DNA from: Pseudolabrys sp.
Lineage (GTDB): Bacteria; Pseudomonadota; Alphaproteobacteria; Rhizobiales; Xanthobacteraceae
NCBI GenBank assembly: GCA_029945495.1
Contig: JAQSCR010000344.1
Span: 1 to 30,309, forward strand
Direction of reading: 5' to 3'
DNA: 30,309 nt
Part shown: positions 24,494-30,309 of the stretch, piece after piece
How the letters are laid out: every line of letters starts with the position of its first letter
Numbering within the stretch: the stretch's first letter is position 1
Made by a program: the position numbers and the translations under genes
The notes under the pieces: model-generated
The model's database searches: none
The model's input: the letters and a program-made list of their open reading frames with translations, nothing else
What the model was told of the DNA's origin: nothing

Positions 24494-25588
24494 GTGATCG
24501 GCCTATTAGATCGTTTGTCCCGCCCTCTGATGCGGGCCCTCGACCCCGAGGACGCCCATACGCTGACATTGAAGATGCTGCGGTTTTTGCCGCGGACCAA
24601 GCCCGAGCCGGATCCGCCGGAGCTGCGGGTGCGGGCCTTCGGCCTCAATTTTCCCAATCCGATCGGGCTGGCCCCCGGCTTCGACAAGGACGCGATGGCG
24701 CCCGATGCTCTGCTGCGGCTTGGCTTCGGCTTCGTCGAAATCGGCACGGTCACGCCGCGTCCGCAGGCCGGCAACCCGAAACCGCGCATCTTTCGCCTGG
24801 AGGCGGACGAGGCGGTGGTCAACCGGCTCGGCTTCAACAATGGCGGCGCGGCAGCGGCTTTGGCGCGGCTGGCGGCGCGCGCCGGCGAGGGCGGCATCGT
24901 CGGCGTAAACATCGGCGCCAACCGCGATTCGGCCGACCGTACCGAGGATTATGTGCGGCTGATCGAAACCTTCGCCGCCGTTGCCAGCTATTTCACCGTC
25001 AACGTGTCGTCGCCCAATACGCCGGGCCTGCGTGATCTGCAGCAGGCCACCGCGCTGGACGAACTGCTCGGCCGCGTCATTGACGCACGCGAACGGGTGC
25101 ACCTGCGCGCCGGCCCGACCCCGGTGCTCTTGAAGATTGCCCCCGATCTGACGTTGGCGGACCTCGACGACGTCGTCGGCGTCGCCCGCAAGCATCGCGT
25201 CGATGGCATGATCGTGAGCAACACGACGATCTCGCGGCCCGGTTCGCTGCGCGCGCGCGACAAGGCGCGCGAGGCCGGCGGCCTGTCTGGCCGGCCGCTG
25301 TTCAAATTGTCGACGCGGATGCTCGCGGAAACCTTCGTGCGGGCCGAGGGTCAGTTCCCGCTGATTGGCGTTGGCGGTATCGACTCGAGCGCAACGGCCA
25401 TCGCCAAGATCAAGGCTGGCGCCACTTTGGTGCAGCTATACACCGGGCTCGTGTATCGCGGCATCGGCCTTGTGGCGGAAATGAAGGCCGGCATCTCGGC
25501 GGCGATCAAACGCGGCAACCGCGATTCGCTCGCCGCCATGGTCGGCATCGATGCCGCCGAAATCACCGCCGATAGCTGGCCGAGTTAA
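24494..25588 (+). CDS. pyrD: dihydroorotate dehydrogenase, class 2 (quinone)
   Basis: The 364-residue product oxidises dihydroorotate to orotate in pyrimidine synthesis and passes electrons to the quinone pool. The N-terminal helices (about 1-40) form the membrane-associated tunnel of class 2 enzymes. The FMN barrel starts with NPIGLAPGFDKD, where Lys65 contacts FMN. The active-site segment NVSSPNTPGLRDLQ holds the catalytic Ser173 of class 2. VSNTTISRP and GVGGIDS follow. The start is GTG at 24494, with GGAG about ten bases upstream. The stop codon shares TTAA with the stop of the convergent MATE gene. No other pyr gene is adjacent. Confidence 0.96.
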   Translation: MIGLLDRLSRPLMRALDPEDAHTLTLKMLRFLPRTKPEPDPPELRVRAFGLNFPNPIGLAPGFDKDAMAPDALLRLGFGFVEIGTVTPRPQAGNPKPRIFRLEADEAVVNRLGFNNGGAAAALARLAARAGEGGIVGVNIGANRDSADRTEDYVRLIETFAAVASYFTVNVSSPNTPGLRDLQQATALDELLGRVIDARERVHLRAGPTPVLLKIAPDLTLADLDDVVGVARKHRVDGMIVSNTTISRPGSLRARDKAREAGGLSGRPLFKLSTRMLAETFVRAEGQFPLIGVGGIDSSATAIAKIKAGATLVQLYTGLVYRGIGLVAEMKAGISAAIKRGNRDSLAAMVGIDAAEITADSWPS

Positions 25589-26904
25589 ACCTCTACGAAG
25601 GGCCGCTTGGCCAGAGTCGGATAACGCGCCGCCTGCAAGGCGCCGCGGGCGATGAAGAACGACAGGATGGCGATCCACAGACCGGCATTGCCCAGCGGCA
25701 GCGTCGCGCCCCACACCGCCAGATAAACCAGAAACGAAGCCATCATCAGGTTGCGCATGTCGCGCACCCAGGTGGCGCCGATATAGATGCCGTCGAAGCA
25801 GAACGCCATGACGCCGCAGACCGGCACCAGCGCCGCCAGCCAGAGATAGTCGTGCGCCACGCGGCGCACAGCGGTATTCGCGGTCATCAGGTCGATGAAC
25901 GGCGAGCCGAACAGCAGGAACAGCGCCGTCGCCGCCGTGCCGAACACGAAGCCCCAGATGACGATGAGTTTGACAGCTCGGCCGAAGGCCAAGCGGTCGC
26001 CCGCGCCATAGGCGCGGCCGCACAATTGCTCGGCGGCGTTGGCCAGGCCGTCAAGGAAGAAGGCGCCGACCAAAGTGAAATTATGTAGCACCGCATTGGC
26101 GGCGAGCGCGACGTCGCCGGCGCGCGCGCCTTGCGCCATGAAAAACAGATAGGCCGCGATCAGCGCCGCGGTGCGGATCATGATGTCGCGGTTGATCGCC
26201 AGCAGGCGCATCAGTTTGTCGCGGTCGAACAGCCGCGCCTGCCGCAGATCGAAGCGCCCGCCCAGCACGCGCCAGGCCATCGCCAGCCCGATGACCAGTC
26301 CCGCCGCTTCGGCAATAACGGCGGCCAGCGCCGCGCCGGCAATGCCCCAGTCGAGCCGGAGCACCAGCATGACGGTGAGCGCCATATTGATGACGTTGAC
26401 GGCGATCTGGATCGACAAAGCCAGCATCGGCCGCGCCAACCCGACCAGCCAGCCGAGCATGACGTAATTGCCGAGTGCGAACGGCGCCGACCACAGCCGG
26501 ATGAAGAAGTAATGTTCGGCGGCTTGCGTCACCGTCGCGCTGCCGCCCATGCCGCCGAAGATGAGTGCGGCAAGCGGCACTTGCAGCGCCACCAGCGCCA
26601 AGCCGATCACCGCCGCCGTCATCAGCGCGCGTGTCAGCACCGCCAGCCGTTCGCCGGCATCATTGGCGCCGTAAGCTTGCGCCGTCAGCGCGATGGTGCC
26701 CATGCGCAGGAAGCCGAAGAGCCAGAAGATGCAGTCGAACACCAGCGCCGCCATGGCCACGCCGCCCAGCACGGCCGAATCGCCGAGCCGGCCGATCGCC
26801 GCGGTGGCGACGACGCCCAGCAGCGGCGTCGTGACGTTCGCCAGCAACGCCGGGCCGGCGATGGCGAAGACGCGACCGTTGGTGACGGTGAAGGACGACG
26901 ACAA
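25585..26904 (-). CDS. MATE-family efflux transporter (DinF-like)
   Basis: The 439-residue product has about twelve membrane helices in two bundles, as expected for multidrug and toxic compound extrusion antiporters. Conserved features include the N-terminal IAGPALLANVTTPLLGVVATA and the mid-protein FFLDGLANAAEQLCGRAYGAGD, typical of DinF-type members. These usually expel cationic compounds or metabolites with H+ or Na+. The start is TTG at 26904, only 13 bases after the DUF6460 stop, so the two are probably one operon. No ATG candidate exists in the N-terminal region. The stop codon TAA lies in the TTAA shared with pyrD. Confidence 0.92.
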   Translation of the reverse strand: MSSSFTVTNGRVFAIAGPALLANVTTPLLGVVATAAIGRLGDSAVLGGVAMAALVFDCIFWLFGFLRMGTIALTAQAYGANDAGERLAVLTRALMTAAVIGLALVALQVPLAALIFGGMGGSATVTQAAEHYFFIRLWSAPFALGNYVMLGWLVGLARPMLALSIQIAVNVINMALTVMLVLRLDWGIAGAALAAVIAEAAGLVIGLAMAWRVLGGRFDLRQARLFDRDKLMRLLAINRDIMIRTAALIAAYLFFMAQGARAGDVALAANAVLHNFTLVGAFFLDGLANAAEQLCGRAYGAGDRLAFGRAVKLIVIWGFVFGTAATALFLLFGSPFIDLMTANTAVRRVAHDYLWLAALVPVCGVMAFCFDGIYIGATWVRDMRNLMMASFLVYLAVWGATLPLGNAGLWIAILSFFIARGALQAARYPTLAKRPFVEV

Positions 26905-26917
26905 ACGGCGGCCGGTT

Positions 26918-27226
26918 CTACTTGCCGCGCGGGGCGTTGATGAGCCGGATGATCAGCCAAATCGGGATCACAATCACGGCGCCGAGCAGGAAATAGCGCC
27001 ACAGCCAGCGGATGGCGTCGAAGCCCATATCCCACAGCGAGCGGATCAGCCGCTCCAGGCTGTGCACGATGTCGAACGGATCGAGGCCGAGCACCGACAG
27101 GATGACGCCGACCAGGATCGACACCAGCAGCAGGCGTCCGAGCACGGCCAGCGGCGAACCGCCGAAAAACCGGGTGGCCGGTCCGTTGTTCATCTTAGGC
27201 TCCATCGGCTCAAGCTCGTTTGGCAT
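26918..27226 (-). CDS. DUF6460-type inner membrane protein
   Basis: The 102-residue product has a soluble N-terminus and two hydrophobic segments, at about 27-46 and 78-95. The core NNGPATRFFGGSPLAVLGRL and FDAIRWLWRYFLLGAVIVIP resembles the DUF6460 family of alphaproteobacteria, of unknown function. The start is unsettled: ATG 27226 has AGG eight bases upstream, whereas the ATG at 27193 (MNNGP) has GGAG six bases upstream and gives a 91-residue protein closer to the family length. It precedes the MATE gene by 13 bases and may assist or be co-regulated with it (inference). Confidence 0.75.
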   Translation of the reverse strand: MPNELEPMEPKMNNGPATRFFGGSPLAVLGRLLLVSILVGVILSVLGLDPFDIVHSLERLIRSLWDMGFDAIRWLWRYFLLGAVIVIPIWLIIRLINAPRGK

Positions 27227-27324
27227 GGGCGTACCTGACGCAAGATCATTCGTCCGGTCAAGGCCGCACTGTGCTTAGATAGGTGTGAGGCCTGCGAAGG
27301 TCGAGACGACGAAGGCCATGGCTC

Positions 27325-28230
27325 ATGGATGCAATCTTTCTCACCTCCGGCGATGTCATTATCGACCGCCGCTTCGAATGGGCGCGCGACCTCGAGGCCA
27401 AGGGCGATCTCGCCGGCGCCGCCGATCTTCTGGCCCAGACGGTGGAAATCAGCCCCGGCTACGCCGCCGCCTGGTTCGCGCTGGGCGATCTGCGGCAAAA
27501 GCTGGGCGAGAACACCGGCGCGATCCTGGCTTTCGAGCAGGCCAAAGCGATCGATCCGGAAGATCGTCACGGCGCCAGCCTGCGGCTCACCCGGCTCGGC
27601 GCGGCCCAGGTGGCGATGCCGGACGGCTATGTGCGGACCTTGTTCGACGGTTATGCGCTGACCTTCGATGCCGCGTTGCGCACCGGACTCGACTACAAGG
27701 CGCCGGAACTTATGCTCGCGGCGGTGCGGACAGCGCGGCCGGAAATGACATTCGGCAATGCGCTCGATCTCGGCTGCGGCACCGGACTGGGCGGCGCGGC
27801 GTTCAAGCCATTCTGCAAGGCGCTTACCGGGGTCGATCTGTCGCCGGCGATGGTGACGCAGGCGCGGGCCAAGCATATTTATGACCGGCTGACTGAGGGC
27901 GAAGTTGTCGCGTTCCTGAACGCTGAAGCAGCAAGTCACTATGACCTCGTCATGGCCGCCGACCTGTTCGGCTATTTCGACGATCTCGCGCCTGCGCTCG
28001 CCGCTACCGCGCGCATGCTGGCGCCGGGCGGGTTGATCGTGTTCAGCGCCGAGACTCATGACGGCGACGGCGTCATCCTGCGCGACACCTTGCGCTATGC
28101 GCATTCGCCGACACATGTCGGCGCCGCGCTTTCGGCCGCCGGCCTGCAATTGGTCAGCCTCGATTTCGCCACCGCGCGCAGCGAGAAAGGCGTGCCGGTG
28201 CCGGGGCTGGTCGGTGTGGCGCGACGATAA
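27325..28230 (+). CDS. TPR-containing class I SAM-dependent methyltransferase
   Basis: The 301-residue product joins a short tetratricopeptide region (about 17-80; ARDLEAKGDLAGAADLLAQ and AWFALGDLRQKLG) to a methyltransferase. SAM motif I is LDLGCGTGLGG (147-157), Asp171 ends the second strand, and LIVFSAETHDG is the later strand. The YVRTLFDGYALTFDAAL linker is typical of this TPR-methyltransferase group. The substrate is unknown. ATG 27325 has GAAGG nine bases upstream. Its TAA stop directly abuts the stop of the convergent TIGR02186 gene with no intervening base. A UbiG-like quinone methyltransferase role is less likely because of the TPR part. Confidence 0.87.
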   Translation: MDAIFLTSGDVIIDRRFEWARDLEAKGDLAGAADLLAQTVEISPGYAAAWFALGDLRQKLGENTGAILAFEQAKAIDPEDRHGASLRLTRLGAAQVAMPDGYVRTLFDGYALTFDAALRTGLDYKAPELMLAAVRTARPEMTFGNALDLGCGTGLGGAAFKPFCKALTGVDLSPAMVTQARAKHIYDRLTEGEVVAFLNAEAASHYDLVMAADLFGYFDDLAPALAATARMLAPGGLIVFSAETHDGDGVILRDTLRYAHSPTHVGAALSAAGLQLVSLDFATARSEKGVPVPGLVGVARR

Positions 28231-29007
28231 TCAGTCGCGCCGAAACACCACGCTGCCGAACCAGCCGATCACCAGCGCCATCAGCGATGCGAGCAGGCCG
28301 TAGAGCAGGCCGTGGTCGCGCGCGGCGTCGGCGACGAATTGCTCGACGCCGGCCTTGATCACTTCGAGCGCCGAACTGGTGCGTGCCACCATGGCGCCGC
28401 CGGCAAACAACTGCACGTCGATGCCGTAGCTGCCGGTCGGCACATTGGCCGGCATCGGAATGGCGACGCGGAATACGGTTGGCGTCAGGAAAGTCACCGC
28501 GGTCGGCGACTCGCGATACAGGCCGTATTGCGTTTCCAGATTGACGAAGGCGACGCGGAACGGGTCGTCGCGCACGGTATCGGCGGTGTCGGGGCCGATG
28601 CGTTGCGGCAACAGGAAGTTGTCGAGCCCGAGCTGCAGCCGCCGCGCGGTGTCGGCATTGGCTATTTGCGCGACCGGCCGGTTGCTGAGAATGCCGAGAT
28701 AGGACGGCACCCGCACGAATTCGCGCGAATCGACGTTGACCCAGATGCCGAGCACGCGGTCCTTGCGGCGCGTGCGCAAGGTCTGGCGCGGGCCGGTCAC
28801 GGTGACCACCAGATCGTAGGCGCGGCGCAAGGCGGCCTGCGGCCGGTCCGGCTCGATGGTGCCGAACAGCACCAGATTTTCTCCAACGAAACTCGACGTC
28901 ACCGCCACCCGGTGGTTCGACAGCGACACCACCAGTTGCTCGGCCGAAGCAGACGCTGCGCCGAATGCCGCCAGCAGGATCGCGACCATGAGCGCGCGGC
29001 GTGCCAT
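28231..29007 (-). CDS. TIGR02186/Alph_Pro_TM family membrane-anchored periplasmic protein
   Basis: The 258-residue product has a signal peptide (ending ASASA-EQ near residue 22), a beta-rich periplasmic domain, and one C-terminal helix (LLYGLLASLMALVIGWFGSVVF) that leaves an RRD tail in the cytoplasm. It matches the alphaproteobacterial family of unknown function that is repeatedly found next to TauE/SafE permeases, as here. The preferred start ATG at 29007 shares one base with the stop of the upstream permease gene (TGATG); a GTG one codon earlier gives a 4-base overlap. Coupled translation suggests the two act together in export of sulfite or another anion (inference). Confidence 0.86.
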   Translation of the reverse strand: MARRALMVAILLAAFGAASASAEQLVVSLSNHRVAVTSSFVGENLVLFGTIEPDRPQAALRRAYDLVVTVTGPRQTLRTRRKDRVLGIWVNVDSREFVRVPSYLGILSNRPVAQIANADTARRLQLGLDNFLLPQRIGPDTADTVRDDPFRVAFVNLETQYGLYRESPTAVTFLTPTVFRVAIPMPANVPTGSYGIDVQLFAGGAMVARTSSALEVIKAGVEQFVADAARDHGLLYGLLASLMALVIGWFGSVVFRRD

Positions 29008-29930
29008 CACTCGGGCCTCACCAGGCGCAACGAGAACAGGTCGTCCGGCCGCACCACCAGTTCGTAGGCAAAGCGCAAGCCGACCGCGAACACCAAAAGA
29101 CCGAGCAGCAGCCGCAGCCGTTCGCCGCGCATCTTCTGCCCGGTGCGGGCGCCGAATTGCGCGCCGATCACGCCGCCGACGATCAGGATCAGCGCCAGCA
29201 CCGCGTCGACCAGATGGTTGGTGGCGGCGTGCATCACCGTCGCCGACGCCATCGTCACCAAAGTCAGCACCATCGAGGTGCCGATCACCGTCGCCGTCGG
29301 CACGCGCAGGAAATAGATCAGCATCGGCACCAGCAGGAAGCCGCCGCCAATGCCGAGAATGGCGCCTATGAAGCCGATCGAGAAGCCGATGGCCCAGACC
29401 GGGATCGCCGACACATAGATCTTCGACCGTTTGAAGCGCAGCTTGAACGGCAGGCCGTGCACCCAGTTGTGGCTGCCGGGCCGCCGCAACATCGCCGGCT
29501 GGCCTTTGCGGGCGCGCAGCTCGGCCTGCACGCTCTCATTGATCATCAGCGCGCCGACCGTGGTCAGCAGCGTTACATATGACAGGCCGATGACGAGATC
29601 GAGCTGGTCGAGTTCGCGCAGCAGGGTGAACAGCCAGACGCCGGTGGCGGTGCCGAGAATGCCGGACGACAACAGCATCATCGCCAGCGGGACGTCGATG
29701 GCGCGCTTGCGCCAGTATGTGATCGCGCCTGTGAAAGACGAGGCGGCGATATGGCTGGTCACGCTGGCGACCGCGACCGCCGGCGAAATGCCGATAAAGA
29801 TCAACAGCGGCGTCATCAGGAAACCGCCGCCGATGCCGAACATGCCGGAAATGAAGCCGACCGCCAGCCCCATCCCCAGGACCAGGAAGATGTTGACGGG
29901 CAGGTCGGCGATCGGAAGGTAGATCTGCAA
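29007..29930 (-). CDS. TauE/SafE (TSUP) sulfite-exporter-family permease
   Basis: The product, of about 307 residues, has eight or nine hydrophobic helices in two repeated halves. Each half carries the family glycine motif: GMFGIGGGFLMTPLLIF early and ILGIGGGFLLVPMLIYF near residue 190. A hydrophilic loop, including RARKGQPAMLRRPGSHNW, joins them. TSUP proteins move sulfite, sulfoacetate or other organic or inorganic anions. I prefer the TTG at 29930 (MQIYLPIADLPVNIFL), which fits relatives recalled from Bradyrhizobium; another TTG at 29987 extends it by 19 poorly conserved residues. Neither has a strong Shine-Dalgarno. The stop overlaps the start of the TIGR02186 gene. Confidence 0.88.
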   Translation of the reverse strand: MQIYLPIADLPVNIFLVLGMGLAVGFISGMFGIGGGFLMTPLLIFIGISPAVAVASVTSHIAASSFTGAITYWRKRAIDVPLAMMLLSSGILGTATGVWLFTLLRELDQLDLVIGLSYVTLLTTVGALMINESVQAELRARKGQPAMLRRPGSHNWVHGLPFKLRFKRSKIYVSAIPVWAIGFSIGFIGAILGIGGGFLLVPMLIYFLRVPTATVIGTSMVLTLVTMASATVMHAATNHLVDAVLALILIVGGVIGAQFGARTGQKMRGERLRLLLGLLVFAVGLRFAYELVVRPDDLFSLRLVRPE

Positions 29931-30042
29931 GCGGCTTCGTCCGGCGTGCGGGGCTTGTATCGATAGTAGCGGCGAATGCTGACGCAATCACGTCTTTGCG
30001 CGATTCAGACGCGCTTGGCCACCGCTTTCACTGATCTTTACC

Positions 30043-30309
30043 TTACCGCGCGCCGATATTCAGCGGCAGGCTGGAAACGTTGGCCGAGATCGCCCGCCCG
30101 CCGCGCGGCTTGGCCGGAGGCGGCGCGGTGGTCGTGGCATCGTCCCAGCCGCCATGCGGAACCGGCACGTTGATCGCCGATTGCGGCTGCGGTTCGGGCA
30201 CGAAGCTCTTGACCGTGTCGCGGGCGCTGGCCAGTTCGTCGGCGTCGAGGTGGGCGGCGACGTCGTCGCGCTTCTTGGCGGCTTCGCGGTCGCCCTGGTT
30301 GGCTGCCAG
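30043..30309 (-). CDS. C-terminal end of a PodJ/Sel1-like repeat protein (partial)
   Basis: An open frame enters from the right window edge and ends at TAA 30043-30045, giving the last 88 residues. It begins LAANQGDREAAKKRDDVAAH, which resembles the last Sel1-type repeat of alphaproteobacterial polarity factors (PodJ-like localisation proteins). A Pro/Gln-rich linker (VPEPQPQSAINVPVP) and the motif GGWDD follow. The tail RGGRAISANVSSLPLNIGAR is basic. Relatives are large coiled-coil proteins with a peptidoglycan-binding or cytoplasmic N-terminal part, but none of that is in the window. The family assignment rests on the AAKKRD-like repeat end and the GGWD segment recalled from related genomes. 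It lies upstream of the TauE gene on the same strand, 112 bases away. Confidence 0.65.
   Translation of the reverse strand: MAANQGDREAAKKRDDVAAHLDADELASARDTVKSFVPEPQPQSAINVPVPHGGWDDATTTAPPPAKPRGGRAISANVSSLPLNIGAR

Noticed and set aside
1..30309. CRISPR arrays, tRNA, rRNA, riboswitches, insertion sequences
   Set aside because: Intergenic regions were read on both strands. No regularly spaced repeats, cloverleaf with CCA end, transposase frame or recognisable riboswitch (including cobalamin ahead of ecm) was found.

Overview
The window looks like chromosomal DNA from an alphaproteobacterium of the order Hyphomicrobiales (Rhizobiales), near Xanthobacteraceae/Bradyrhizobiaceae. This is inferred from high GC, a class I lysyl-tRNA synthetase, the ethylmalonyl-CoA pathway genes, several families largely confined to alphaproteobacteria (TIGR02186/Alph_Pro_TM, DUF6460, a PodJ/Sel1-like C-terminus) and dispersed palindromic repeats of a type common in this group. 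No rRNA, tRNA, CRISPR array, IS element or phage module was seen. Genes are tightly packed, and three convergent pairs share or abut their stop codons.

Layout. 0-1.7 kb: a possible 38-residue membrane peptide (-), dsbB (+) and a cytochrome b561 (+). 1.7-5.8 kb (-): an HNH endonuclease followed by a macA-macB tripartite-efflux pair with a 4-base stop/start overlap. 5.9-7.3 kb (-): an AlkA-type DNA glycosylase with a lysine-rich tail, overlapping an alpha/beta-hydrolase. 7.4-9.8 kb: gluQ (+), a small hybrid histidine kinase (+) and a convergent three-helix membrane protein.

9.8-18.1 kb is the metabolic centre. Ethylmalonyl-CoA mutase (-) and crotonyl-CoA carboxylase/reductase (+) diverge from a 113-bp promoter region. 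A YihY/BrkB membrane protein and a chemoreceptor follow, then (2S)-methylsuccinyl-CoA dehydrogenase (+). These three enzymes carry out characteristic steps of the ethylmalonyl-CoA pathway for assimilating acetyl-CoA (crotonyl-CoA to ethylmalonyl-CoA, to methylsuccinyl-CoA, to mesaconyl-CoA). A perfect palindrome with core TGCA-N-TGCA lies in both the ecm/ccr and mcd upstream regions. It suggests one regulator, possibly PhaR- or CcrR-like, acting on all three genes.

18.2-23 kb: a release-factor-fold 'host attachment' protein, a frameshifted orphan periplasmic binding protein (pseudogene or sequence error), a flavoprotein whose last codons lie in a palindromic repeat, and class I lysK. 23-25.6 kb: a Tat-exported beta-carbonic-anhydrase-like protein, an S24/LexA-like regulator and pyrD. 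25.6-30.3 kb: a DUF6460-MATE pair, a TPR-methyltransferase, a TauE/SafE-TIGR02186 pair, and the 3' end of a PodJ/Sel1-like gene cut by the window edge.

I saw no complete undescribed system. The strongest leads are the shared palindrome of the ethylmalonyl-CoA genes, the hairpin over the ecm ribosome-binding site, the two-lesion binding-protein gene, the basic tail of the glycosylase and the Tat-exported carbonic-anhydrase-like protein beside an S24 regulator.
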